NCBI GenBank assembly: GCA_937968015.1
Contig: CALBSO010000089.1
Location: forward strand, 1 to 47,168
DNA from: an uncultured Thermomicrobia bacterium
GTDB lineage: Bacteria > Chloroflexota > Chloroflexia > Thermomicrobiales > JALYUS01
Direction: 5' to 3'
Length of the DNA stretch: 47,168 bases
A model generated the notes under the pieces. It was not told where the DNA came from. It saw nothing but the letters and a program-made list of their open reading frames with translations, and did no database searches. Shown in pieces: positions 1 through 7,894 of this stretch. Within the stretch, counting starts at the first letter, position 1, and each line of letters begins with the position of its first letter. Position numbers and translations under genes: made by a program.

Positions 1-846
1 GCCCGCGACCCATTCATCCGTCAGCGCCATGTGATGCGGCATCGCTTCGCCCGTCGCCCTCACGCCGCGCGTCTTCGCGTCGCGCAGCAACCGCACGCCG
101 CCTGCGGTGCTGACATGACAGAGGTGCAGCAGGCCACCCGTCTCCTCCGCCAGCCGCAGATCGCGCGCGATGATCGCTTCCTCCGCCTCGCGCGGGATAC
201 CGGGCACGCGCATCCGCCGCGAGACGATTCCCTCATTGATCGCCGCGCCATCCGGGATGAGGGATGTATCCTCGCAATGGACGGCGAGCGGCTTACCATG
301 CTCGCGCGTCGCGTCGAGCGCGGCGCGCATGATCGTCTCGCTCATGCAACTGTCGCCGTCATCGGAAAAAGCGACCGCGCCCGCCGCTGCCATCTCACTC
401 CATGGCGCGGGCGATTCGCCGATCCGGCCGATGCTGATCGCGCCAATCGGCGAGACGCGCACGATGTCATCGAGGATCGCCCGCTCGCGCAGATCGCGGA
501 TAATTGCCGCGTTATCGAGGGCGGGTGAGGTATTCGGCATGCAGCAAATATGCGTGAAGCCGCCGCGCGCCGCCGCCCGCGTACCGGTGGCGAGCGTCTC
601 CTTATGCGTCTGGCCGGGATCGCGCAGGTGGACGTGAATGTCAATCAGACCGGGGCAGACGATGCAACCCGTCGCGTCGAGTTCGTCCGGCATCGGCGTG
701 CGCAGGCCGTCGAACCGGTTCGCGACCGCGCCGAGCGCGGCGATCCGGCCATTCGTGATGATGACATCGGCGATACCGTCGAACCCGGACGCCGGATCAA
801 TCACGCGCCCGCCCCGAATGACGAGGCTGTTGCCGCTCATACTCAT
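1..846 (-). CDS. pyrC: Dihydroorotase (class I), 3' end outside window
   Basis: Cyclises carbamoyl-aspartate to dihydroorotate, the third step of cytosolic pyrimidine synthesis. Reading leftward, the protein begins MSMSGNSLVIRGGRVIDPA and has the amidohydrolase metal motif HVHLRDPG near residue 70, followed by an H-C-E-D segment and an HLCHVST segment typical of dihydroorotases. About 282 residues are visible; a complete enzyme has about 420-450, so the gene runs off the left edge. Two in-frame ATGs (846 and 840) are possible. The first overlaps the stop of a short upstream reading frame as ATGA, so I prefer it. Allantoinase and hydantoinase are relatives, but the HxHxRxPG form and the attenuator-like leader favour pyrC. 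Confidence 0.9.
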   Translation of the reverse strand, partial: MSMSGNSLVIRGGRVIDPASGFDGIADVIITNGRIAALGAVANRFDGLRTPMPDELDATGCIVCPGLIDIHVHLRDPGQTHKETLATGTRAAARGGFTHICCMPNTSPALDNAAIIRDLRERAILDDIVRVSPIGAISIGRIGESPAPWSEMAAAGAVAFSDDGDSCMSETIMRAALDATREHGKPLAVHCEDTSLIPDGAAINEGIVSRRMRVPGIPREAEEAIIARDLRLAEETGGLLHLCHVSTAGGVRLLRDAKTRGVRATGEAMPHHMALTDEWVAG

Positions 847-986
847 CCCGTGTCTGCCTTCGGGCAGAAAAAAAGCCTCCCGGCGAAACCGGAAGGCACG
901 AACGCTGCACGCAGCGAGTCTCCCCCGGCTCTTCCCGGCGGACGACGGCGCGGTGATTCACCTATGAGCCAGCCTGCTGTGGTCAT
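843..986 (-). CDS. Possible 47-residue leader peptide of pyrC
   Basis: This short frame begins MTTAGWLIGE, runs straight through the leader terminator hairpin, and stops with a TGA that overlaps the first pyrC ATG as ATGA. E. coli pyrBI has a leader peptide (44 codons) that likewise crosses its attenuator and stops just before pyrB. The Shine-Dalgarno signal is weak (a TAAGG far upstream), and the sequence is Arg/Gly-rich as expected of a chance frame in GC-rich DNA. Translation is therefore inference. Confidence 0.3.
   Translation of the reverse strand: MTTAGWLIGESPRRRPPGRAGGDSLRAAFVPSGFAGRLFFCPKADTG
868..897 (-). terminator. Intrinsic terminator / attenuator in the pyrC leader
   Basis: On the minus strand a 9-bp stem (GCCTTCCGG against CCGGGAGGC, one G-U pair) with a 5-nt loop is followed by seven T. 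It lies downstream of the pyrC promoter and only about 20 nt before the start codon, so it would stop pyrC transcription unless overridden. A second perfect hairpin (6-bp stem TCTGCC/GGCAGA) follows at 853-868, and its GAAGGC could pair with the first arm of the terminator. Confidence 0.75.
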
Positions 987-1047
987 GCGACGCCCGAACC
1001 TTACATTCCATCCCGCGAACGAGCCAACGCCCCGTCCCGACTGCACA

Positions 1048-1075
1048 GTATTACGCACCTGTCACGGCCCGTCAA
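1048..1075 (-). promoter_or_regulatory. Sigma-70-type promoter of pyrC
   Basis: Minus-strand TTGACG (1075-1070), a 16-bp spacer and TAATAC (1053-1048). Transcription would start near 1041, giving an untranslated leader of about 195 nt that contains the terminator. No comparably good promoter is seen for the divergent gene at 1167. Confidence 0.65.
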
Positions 1076-1166
1076 CCCCTTTTTCAACAGTGAACGTACA
1101 GTCGCCGTCCGGTACATCTCACGGTATGCTCACACAAGCAGCAACAGTGAGGCGAAAGGAGACAGC

Positions 1167-1982
1167 GTGGCTGACTTGCCGACGATCAATGACCATCCGA
1201 GCGATCCGACCAGTCCAACGAAACGGATTGGCGCTGTCGCGCGCATCGTCATCCCACAGCGACGCCATCGCCTTCTCCTTGCGGGGGCTGCGGGGGCAAT
1301 ACTCCTCCTGCTCATCGTTATCGGCGTTGTCGTATGGCTCAACACGCGTGGAGACAACCACGCGACAGCCGGGGTCGCCCAGACGTTCGCCGCGCCGCGC
1401 GCCGGGAACAGCGGCAAAATCAACATCACCGCGAATGCCGCGATGGTCAGCGTCCATCCGCTCGACACGGGCAACCCCAACCTCATGCAAGGGTCGTTCA
1501 CGCCGGGTAAGGATCGGGGAGACGCACTCCTTCAACACAACGGCGACACATGGGCATTACAGGAGGAGAACGGGTCGAGCGACAGCGCCGATTCCGCCAC
1601 ATGGGATGTCGGCATCGCGCCGGGTATCGCGCTCGATCTCTCGATGACCCTCGACGCCACGAGCAGCGACGTGGACTTGAAGGCCCTTAGCCTCACCTCG
1701 CTCAATGCCGAGGCGAATGCGAGTACCTTCCGGTTGGTGCTCCCGGCAACATACACTGGCGATGCCAAAGGGCGCATCAAGGCGGCAGCCGGCAATGTCC
1801 AGGTCACGATCCCGCCCGGTGCGGCGGTGCGCATCATCATCGAAACCAAGGCTGGCAGCCGCGATGTGCCCGCCCGGTTCGTCCAGAAGAATGGCGGCTA
1901 CGAGACGCCTGAATACGCGGGCGCGAAGGACCGGCTCACGCTCACCATCAGCGCCAATGCCGGGCGCGTCACCATCATCTGA
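1167..1982 (+). CDS. Membrane-anchored protein with LiaF/DUF4097-like beta domain
   Basis: A 271-residue protein starting at GTG 1167 behind a strong AAAGGAG. About 38 cytoplasmic residues containing a basic patch lead to one membrane helix (LLLAGAAGAILLLLIVIGVV). The outer part from about residue 140 is a regular beta repeat (DLSMTLDATSSDVDLKAL, then GNVQVTIPPGAAVRIIIET, then GRVTII) that looks like the 'toastrack' fold of LiaF C-terminal/DUF4097 proteins. These often sense or scaffold at the envelope. The exact role is unknown. It is divergent from pyrC and has no operon partner. Confidence 0.7.
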   Translation: MADLPTINDHPSDPTSPTKRIGAVARIVIPQRRHRLLLAGAAGAILLLLIVIGVVVWLNTRGDNHATAGVAQTFAAPRAGNSGKINITANAAMVSVHPLDTGNPNLMQGSFTPGKDRGDALLQHNGDTWALQEENGSSDSADSATWDVGIAPGIALDLSMTLDATSSDVDLKALSLTSLNAEANASTFRLVLPATYTGDAKGRIKAAAGNVQVTIPPGAAVRIIIETKAGSRDVPARFVQKNGGYETPEYAGAKDRLTLTISANAGRVTII

Positions 1983-2182
1983 TCGGTTGATGCGCTGGAT
2001 CGGCGCCAATGCCAGTGCATCGCGTCAAGGTGCGCGGCGATGAGGGTTATGTTATGCTGCGCGGAACCTGCCGGACACGGCGGGTGATGACGGCCATGCG
2101 GGAGGCAGTGCATCCGGTCCGCGCGACGTTGAGGATCGGGCACGCGAGCATGGACACCGCGGAAGAGCGCGACGCGCGGGGG

Positions 2183-3181
2183 ATGGAACAGATGAAGGAG
2201 CGGATCTTCCGCCGTGGCGCACATGGCGGCCACGAATCGGCGGAGAACGACCAGCACGCACCGCAGTCGAAGTTCAAGCCCGAACGGCGCACGGCTGCGG
2301 ACGACCCGAACTCGTCCGCGATCCTCGTCCCGTGTCCCACCTGCAAAGAACCACTCTACGTCAAGGAACTCGAGAACAACCTGTACGTCTGCCCGAAGTG
2401 TGGCGCGCACTTCCGGCTGAATGCCCGCCAGCGGCTCATTTATACGCTGGACGAAGGTTCGTTTACGGAATGGGACATGCATATCCATCCCACCGATCCC
2501 CTCGGCTTTGCCATCGGCAACGATGGATATGACGCCAAACTCGGCGCGTCGCAGAAGAAGACCGCTGAAACAGAAGCGATGATCACCGGGAACGGGACGA
2601 TCAATGACGAGCCGGTCGTGATCGCCATCGCTGATTTCACCTTCATGGGCGCGACGATGGGCAGCGTCTACGGCGAAAAGCTCGCCCGCGCCGCCGAGCG
2701 TGCGACGCGGGAGCGGCTGCCGCTCGTTACCTTCAATGCCTCCGGCGGCGCGCGGATGCAGGAAGGGTTGTTCTCGCTGATGCAGATGGCGAAAACGACC
2801 GCCGCCGTCGCGCGTTTGGGCGATGCCGGGTTGCCGCATATCGCCGTCCTGACCGACCCATGCTACGGCGGCGTCACGGCCTCGTACGCGACCGTCGCCG
2901 ACGTACTGCTCGCTGAACCGGGCGCGCGGATCGGCTTCGCGGGCAAGACCCTGATCGAGCAAAATATGCGCCAGAAACTGCCCGATGACGTGCAGACCGC
3001 CGAATTCCAACTGAAGCATGGCATGATTGACGACGTCGTCCACCGGCGCGACCTGCGCCAAATGCTCAGCACCTTACTCGCGCTCTACGGCATGCCACGG
3101 AAGATCGCCTCCCCGCTCCTCGATCCCGCCCATGTGACGGCAGACGCTGCAGAGTCCGTACTCTCCGCCGCCCATGCCTGA
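2183..3181 (+). CDS. accD: Acetyl-CoA carboxylase carboxyltransferase subunit beta
   Basis: AccD with AccA transfers the carboxyl group from carboxybiotin-BCCP to acetyl-CoA, making malonyl-CoA for fatty acids. The N-terminal zinc ribbon is visible as CPTC...CPKC (near residues 52-73), followed by the crotonase-like carboxylase core with TFNASGGARMQEG and the GARIGFAGKTLIEQ segment typical of AccD. The frame is open upstream to 2009. I chose ATG 2183 (MEQMKERIF) because AccD proteins usually start close to such a basic segment; 2150 and 2192 are alternatives. It overlaps accA by 8 nt, implying translational coupling. Biotin carboxylase and BCCP genes are not in the window. Confidence 0.93.
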   Translation: MEQMKERIFRRGAHGGHESAENDQHAPQSKFKPERRTAADDPNSSAILVPCPTCKEPLYVKELENNLYVCPKCGAHFRLNARQRLIYTLDEGSFTEWDMHIHPTDPLGFAIGNDGYDAKLGASQKKTAETEAMITGNGTINDEPVVIAIADFTFMGATMGSVYGEKLARAAERATRERLPLVTFNASGGARMQEGLFSLMQMAKTTAAVARLGDAGLPHIAVLTDPCYGGVTASYATVADVLLAEPGARIGFAGKTLIEQNMRQKLPDDVQTAEFQLKHGMIDDVVHRRDLRQMLSTLLALYGMPRKIASPLLDPAHVTADAAESVLSAAHA

Positions 3182-4043
3182 GTTGCACCGTTCGGACCAG
3201 ACGTGGGAACGCGTCACGCGGGCGCGCCACGCGAACCGGCCGCGCACGCTCGGCTACATCAGCGGCCTCTGCACCGAGTTCGTCCCCCTCCACGGTGATC
3301 GCCTCTTCGGCGATGATCCCGCGCTCGTCGGTGGCGTTGGTCGGTTCAATGGCCGCAGCGTCATGCTGATCGGCAATCAGAGCGGCGCGGATACGAAAGA
3401 AAATCTCAAACGCAACTTCGGCATGTCCAAGCCGGAGGGATACCACAAGGCGAAGCGGCTGATGCTCCACGCGGAGAAATTCGGCTTCCCAGTGATTACC
3501 TTCATTGACACAATGGCGGCGGATCCCACGCTGCCCTCTGAAGAACGCGGACAGGCACTCGCGATTGCCGAATCCATCCTGACGATGCTCGGCCTGCGGG
3601 TGCCGACGATCTCCGTCGTCATCGGGCAGGGGGGGAGCGGCGGCGCGCTGGCGATCGGTGTCACGGACCGCATCCTGATGATGGAAAACGCCGTCTACTC
3701 GGTCGCACCACCGGAGGCGGCGGCCCTGATCCTCAAACTCGACCCCTCCACCAAGCAGGATGTCGCGGCGGCAATGCGCATCACCGGCCCGGAATCGCAC
3801 ATTTTCGGCGTCATTGACGAAGTCGTGCCCGAACCTACGCCCGCCCACGAAAACCCGCTCGACGCGATTGACGCCGTCGGCAATGCCATTGACCGCCATC
3901 TTTCTTCGCTGGATGCCATCTATGGCACCGGCGCGGACCTCGATGTCGCCCGCTTACTGCGCGATCGCTACACGAAATACCGCAACGTCGGTCAGTGGAT
4001 CGAGCAGGCGGCGGACGAAGCGAAATCGCCCCCTTCCCTGTAG
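3174..4043 (+). CDS. accA: Acetyl-CoA carboxylase carboxyltransferase subunit alpha
   Basis: Partner of AccD, 289 residues, a little shorter than the roughly 315 of E. coli. Recognisable segments are RPRTLGYISGLCTEFVPLHGDR, the GNQSGADTKENLKRNFGM stretch, VVIGQGGSGGALAIG (oxyanion glycine loop) and YSVAPPEAAALIL. The usual FIDTPGAYPG loop reads FIDTMAADPT here and YSVISPEG reads YSVAPPEA, so this is a divergent member. Genuine pairing with AccD is supported by the overlapping start (ATGCCTGA). A biotin-dependent propionyl-type transferase is less likely given the split alpha/beta organisation. Confidence 0.9.
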   Translation: MPELHRSDQTWERVTRARHANRPRTLGYISGLCTEFVPLHGDRLFGDDPALVGGVGRFNGRSVMLIGNQSGADTKENLKRNFGMSKPEGYHKAKRLMLHAEKFGFPVITFIDTMAADPTLPSEERGQALAIAESILTMLGLRVPTISVVIGQGGSGGALAIGVTDRILMMENAVYSVAPPEAAALILKLDPSTKQDVAAAMRITGPESHIFGVIDEVVPEPTPAHENPLDAIDAVGNAIDRHLSSLDAIYGTGADLDVARLLRDRYTKYRNVGQWIEQAADEAKSPPSL

Positions 4044-4133
4044 GAGCACCCCTTGTGGATGCCCTCCCCGGCGTACTACGCACTTCACCAGATAGCGGTC
4101 ATGCCAAAGGGCGCCCACGAGGGGTGCCCCTAC
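4040..4133. repeat. Dispersed inverted repeat, GTAGGGGCA family, copy 1
   Basis: Arms 4040-4065 and 4108-4133 are inverted copies matching at 22 of 26 positions; each begins GTAGG(A/G)GCACCCCT. The element fills the gap between convergent accA and the gamma-glutamyltransferase gene and could act as a transcription barrier, though no T-run follows. A second member lies at 32453-32531. Confidence 0.7.
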
Positions 4134-4149
4134 TTTCCCTTTGTGGCGA

Positions 4150-5781
4150 TCAGATACCGACGGCGCAGCCGTCGGCGCGAGGCTCACTGCCTGCCACGTA
4201 GACGCCGTTCTTGAGGCGGCGGATGATCTGCCCCTTGCCGAAACCGCCGCCCGCGTACTGGACTTCCAGTTTGTGTCCGCGTAGACCGAGACCGCTGAGG
4301 ACATGCTGCGGGGCCGACATCTCCACGGAGATCGTCGTGTCCTTCATCCATTGCCAGCGCGGCGCGTCGAGACTGGTCTGCGGGTTCATGCCGTAATCCA
4401 CCTGATTAACGACCATCTGGAGGTGGCCCTGCGGCTGCATGAAGCCGCCCATCACGCCGAACGGCCCAAGCGCCTCGCCGCCGCGGGTCAGGAATGCGGG
4501 GATGATCGTGTGGTACGGGCGCTTGCCGGGAGCGACACAGTTCAAATGGTTCCGGTCGAGCCGGAAGCCGGCGCCCCGGTTCTGCAAGGCGATGCCTGTC
4601 CCCCGCACGACGATGCCGCTGCCGAACCCCTGATAGTTCGATTGGATCATCGAGATCATCATGCCGTCGCCATCCGCCGCGCAGAGGTAGACCGTGCCGC
4701 CACGGGGCGGTTCGCCCGCCTCGGGCTGCATCGCGCGGTCCGTAATTAGGCGGCGGCGCTGTGAAGCGTACTCCTTGTCCAGCAGGCCCGCCACCGGCAC
4801 ATTCGCGCGCTCCATATCGGCGACATACCGGTGCGCGTCGGAGAAGCCGAGTTTCATCGCCTCAATCTGCAGATGGTAACTCTCGGTCGTCTCGCGCGGG
4901 ATCGCGCCGAGATCGAACCCTTCGAGAACATTGAGCGCGGCGAGCGTCGCGATCCCCTGCCCGTTCGGCGGAATCTCCCAGACTTCGTGACCGCGATAGG
5001 AGACGCTGATCGGGTCCACCCATGTGCTCGTGTGCGCCGCGAGGTCTTCTCGCGTGATGTAGCCATTCGTCTCGGCGGCAAAGTCGGCAATTTGCCCCGC
5101 CAACTCGCCCGTGTAGAAGTCTTCCGCACCGCTCTCCGCGATTCTCCGGAGCGTGCGTGCGTGGTCGGGCAATTCCCAGATTTCGCCCGCGCATGGCGGT
5201 GTGTTGCCCTTCGTAAAAGTCGCGAACCACGGCTGGAATTCCGGGCCGATGTTCGTTTCCGCATATCGCCGCGCCGCGTTACCCCAGCCTTCCGCGACGA
5301 CTGGCGCGAGCGGATAGCCACCGGCTGCATAGCGGATGGCGGGTTCGAAAAGTTGCGCGAAGGGCAACTTCCCGAACTTGTCGTGCAGATCACGCCACGC
5401 GGCGGGTGCGCCCGGCACGGTGACGGGCAGCCAGCCACTCCGGGGATACTCCGTGTGGCCGAGTTTCTCGAACAGTTCCGGCGTGTGGGTCGCGGGCGCG
5501 CGGCCGGAGGCGTTGAGGCCGTGCAGTTTCTTGCCGTCCCAGACGAGGGCGAACGCGTCCGATCCAATGCCATTGGAGGTCGGCTCCACGACGGTCAAGG
5601 TGATCGCGGTCGCGATCGCCGCATCCACGGCGTTGCCGCCCCGCTGGAGCATCTCCAGCCCGGCCTGCGCCGCCAGCGGTTCACTGGTCGCGACGACCCC
5701 GCGCGACGCAATCACCGGCATCCGGCGCGACGGGTACGCATAACTCTCCGAGCGCAGATTTTCCGCTGAATCTCGCTGCAT
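4150..5781 (-). CDS. Gamma-glutamyltransferase family protein (cytosolic)
   Basis: A 543-residue N-terminal-nucleophile hydrolase of the gamma-glutamyltranspeptidase family (glutathione and gamma-glutamyl peptide hydrolysis or transfer). The large-subunit hallmark LQRGGNAVDAAIATAI is at 45-60. The likely autoprocessing/nucleophile threonine is T363 in GGTVYLCAADGDG, followed by SNYQGFGSGI and the late MGGFMQPQGHLQMV block near the C-terminus. No signal peptide precedes it, so it resembles the cytoplasmic YwrD-type group rather than periplasmic Ggt. The start at 5781 has GGGAGGA at good spacing. Substrate cannot be told from sequence. Confidence 0.88.
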   Translation of the reverse strand: MQRDSAENLRSESYAYPSRRMPVIASRGVVATSEPLAAQAGLEMLQRGGNAVDAAIATAITLTVVEPTSNGIGSDAFALVWDGKKLHGLNASGRAPATHTPELFEKLGHTEYPRSGWLPVTVPGAPAAWRDLHDKFGKLPFAQLFEPAIRYAAGGYPLAPVVAEGWGNAARRYAETNIGPEFQPWFATFTKGNTPPCAGEIWELPDHARTLRRIAESGAEDFYTGELAGQIADFAAETNGYITREDLAAHTSTWVDPISVSYRGHEVWEIPPNGQGIATLAALNVLEGFDLGAIPRETTESYHLQIEAMKLGFSDAHRYVADMERANVPVAGLLDKEYASQRRRLITDRAMQPEAGEPPRGGTVYLCAADGDGMMISMIQSNYQGFGSGIVVRGTGIALQNRGAGFRLDRNHLNCVAPGKRPYHTIIPAFLTRGGEALGPFGVMGGFMQPQGHLQMVVNQVDYGMNPQTSLDAPRWQWMKDTTISVEMSAPQHVLSGLGLRGHKLEVQYAGGGFGKGQIIRRLKNGVYVAGSEPRADGCAVGI

Positions 5782-5865
5782 GAAGCACATCCTCCCAGTA
5801 CCGCGAATCGCCCTACAGCACTCAGCACTTCGCTCATCGCTCGTCGTACGCAGCACTGGTACAGA

Positions 5866-5951
5866 TGGTGCCGAAGGAGGGACTCGAACCCTCATGCCCT
5901 TGCGGACAACGGTTTTTGAGACCGTCGCGTCTGCCATTCCGCCACTTCGGC
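5866..5951 (-). tRNA. tRNA-Leu (anticodon CAA)
   Basis: The minus strand folds as a class II tRNA. The acceptor stem is GCCGAAG/CTTCGGC, the anticodon stem ACGGT/ACCGT closes the loop CTCAAAA (anticodon CAA, reading UUG), a long variable arm (TGTCCGCAAGGGCA) follows, and the T arm contains GGTTCGAGTCC. CCA is genome-encoded. It lies 84 bp upstream of the gamma-glutamyltransferase start on the same strand. Confidence 0.96.
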
Positions 5952-5994
5952 ACAGCACGGACGAGCATACCAGCCATTGCATGACGGGTCAATT

Positions 5995-6056
5995 TCGGTA
6001 GCGTGGGCTTTCCTGCGATCTCTCGTGTAGGGCGCTGGTGAAGCCTACGCTACCGA
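5995..6056. repeat. Dispersed inverted repeat, GGTAGCG family
   Basis: Arms TCGGTAGCGTGGGCTTT (5995-6011) and its inverted partner (6040-6056) match at 15 of 17 positions. A related half-site, the complement of GGTAGCGCAGGCAGGAAAG, sits near 42393-42416, and a shorter relative (AGGCTTCCCAGCCTGCG) near 26621-26640. This is a non-coding dispersed sequence in the gap upstream of the antiporter gene. Confidence 0.55.
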
Positions 6057-6137
6057 CGTTGTGCCGCCCCACGTCCCTGTATACTGGCCGCGTTCGAGGC
6101 TGTCGTCATGGAAAGATCGAGACGGAGAGACTGAACG

Positions 6138-7829
6138 ATGGGCTTCGCGTCCGCACCGATACTGGCGAGTGCGACCGGCACCGCCGTGACGACGATCGTC
6201 TGGCTGCTCGTCGCGGTGTCACTCGTCGCCGCGCTGACGCACTTCGTCCGCGTTCCCTACACCGTCGCGCTCGTCGTCACCGGGCTGGCGCTCGGCATCA
6301 TCGGCGGGCCCTTTAAAGTGCCGCTGACTGAAGATGTCATCCTTCAAGTCTTCATTCCCGCGTTGCTCTTCGAGGCGGCATATAATCTCTCGTGGCCGCG
6401 CCTCCGCGCGGAAATCCGCCCGATCACCGCCCTCGCGATCCCCGGTGTGATCGCGGGGACGTTCATCGTCGGCGCGATTGTCCATGTCGCGGGCCTGCGC
6501 TGGCCCGTTGCGCTCCTCTTTGGCGCGCTCATCTCCGCCACGGATCCGATCTCCGTCCTTGCCACATTCCGGCAGATCGGCGCGCATCGCCGCTTGTCAA
6601 TCATCGTCGAGGGCGAGAGCCTCTTCAACGACGGCACCGCGCTCGTCATCTTCAAACTGGTCCTGGCGATCGTCATCGTCGGCAACGTGACGACTGCGAC
6701 GACGATCCTCGCCTTCATCGCCTCAATCGCCGGGGGCGTGGCGGTCGGGCTCGCGGTTGGCTATCTCGGGGCGCTCGCGCTGCGGCAGATTGATGATTAC
6801 CTCGTTGAGATCACGGTCACGCTCCTGATGGCGTATGGCACGTTCATCCTCTGCGAGCACGCGCATCTGACGGTCAGCGGGAACGAGATCGGCGCGTCGC
6901 CGGTGATTGCGGTCGTCGTACTGGGTCTCGTCACCGGCAACTATGCATCGCGATCGAGCATGTCCGCGCGCACGCGCCTTTCGATGTATGACACATGGGA
7001 ATTGATCGGCTACGTTGCCAACTCGCTCATTTTCCTGCTGATCGGCCTCCAGGTGCATACCGCCTCCGTTACACGCGCGGATATTCCGCTGATGCTCGCG
7101 GCGATTGTCGGCATCCTGGTCAGCCGCGCGATTGTCGTCTACGGCGTTGGCCTCTACACGAACTGGCGCGCCGCACGCGTTTATCGCATCCCGCTCTCCT
7201 TCCAGCATGTGATTCTCTGGGGCGGGCTACGCGGAGCAATCTCACTCGCCGCCGCGCTGAGCATCCCTGGGAATGCCGTACCGGAGCGTCCGACGATTAT
7301 CCTGTTGACCTTCGGCATCGTTGTCTTCACGCTGCTCGTGCAGGGGCTGACGATCCGGCCGCTCGTCGCGCGGCTCGGCCTGAGCGGCGCGGATCATTCC
7401 GCGCACCTCCTCGCCTTCGAGCGACTCCAAGGGCAACTCGTGGCGGCGCAAGCAGCCCGCCGCGCGCTCATGGGCCTCATGGAAGCGGGGGAGATCGCCC
7501 CCGATGTCTTCGCCCAACTCTCCCGTTCGTACGAGGAGCGCGGCAATCGGCTGCGCGAGGCCTTGGAAGGGCTGAACGTCTCGGCGGACGCCATCCGCGC
7601 CGAACAGGTGATCGTCGCGCGGCGCAAGGCATTGCAGGCAGAGAAAGACGCGCTCTTGTCACTGCGGAACCGTAGCACGATCACCGGCTCAGTCTACCGG
7701 TCACTGAACGCCGACATTGACCGTCGCCTGCTGCGCCTCGAAGAAGAGCCGGGGGAAGATGGCAACCAGGAACCGTTCGAGGACAATCCGGGCTTGCAGC
7801 CGGAGACTGTGCCCGACGCGTTTCCGTAA
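6138..7829 (+). CDS. Na+(K+)/H+ antiporter, CPA1 (NhaP-like)
   Basis: A 563-residue polytopic membrane protein exchanging monovalent cations for protons to control pH and salt. About 12 hydrophobic helices fill residues 10-415. Conserved family motifs include FGALISATDPISVLATF (the ion-binding TD/ND-type helix), VEGESLFNDGTALVIF and the late GGLRGAISLAAALSIP helix. The soluble tail (about 430-563) is charged and helical (ERLQGQLVAAQAARRALM), probably a cytoplasmic coiled regulatory domain. The gene stands alone, convergent with the CoA-transferase gene. The transported ion cannot be assigned. Confidence 0.92.
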   Translation: MGFASAPILASATGTAVTTIVWLLVAVSLVAALTHFVRVPYTVALVVTGLALGIIGGPFKVPLTEDVILQVFIPALLFEAAYNLSWPRLRAEIRPITALAIPGVIAGTFIVGAIVHVAGLRWPVALLFGALISATDPISVLATFRQIGAHRRLSIIVEGESLFNDGTALVIFKLVLAIVIVGNVTTATTILAFIASIAGGVAVGLAVGYLGALALRQIDDYLVEITVTLLMAYGTFILCEHAHLTVSGNEIGASPVIAVVVLGLVTGNYASRSSMSARTRLSMYDTWELIGYVANSLIFLLIGLQVHTASVTRADIPLMLAAIVGILVSRAIVVYGVGLYTNWRAARVYRIPLSFQHVILWGGLRGAISLAAALSIPGNAVPERPTIILLTFGIVVFTLLVQGLTIRPLVARLGLSGADHSAHLLAFERLQGQLVAAQAARRALMGLMEAGEIAPDVFAQLSRSYEERGNRLREALEGLNVSADAIRAEQVIVARRKALQAEKDALLSLRNRSTITGSVYRSLNADIDRRLLRLEEEPGEDGNQEPFEDNPGLQPETVPDAFP

Positions 7830-7894
7830 TCGGGATATTCATGCGCTTTTTCCTGTCGGGCTGTAACCGGCGCCCGTCCACCAACAGTCTCAAT

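Noticed and set aside
31..637. Plus-strand open frames of up to 165 codons
   Set aside because: They are antisense shadows of pyrC; codon pattern and similarity belong to the minus strand.
868..897. PyrR-binding loop in the terminator (CGCCGGGAGGCT resembles part of the consensus)
   Set aside because: Only the 3' half matches, it lies in the terminator stem itself, and no separate anti-antiterminator could be drawn.
900..986. T-box-like string (AGGTGAATCACCGCG...CGTCC) in the pyrC leader
   Set aside because: It lacks the invariant TGGNACCGCG spacing (two extra bases), no specifier stem is evident, and the downstream gene is not tied to an amino acid or tRNA.
4831..5769. A 312-codon plus-strand frame
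   Set aside because: It is antisense to the gamma-glutamyltransferase gene, Arg/Asp/Glu-rich as expected for GC-rich shadow frames, and has no ribosome site.
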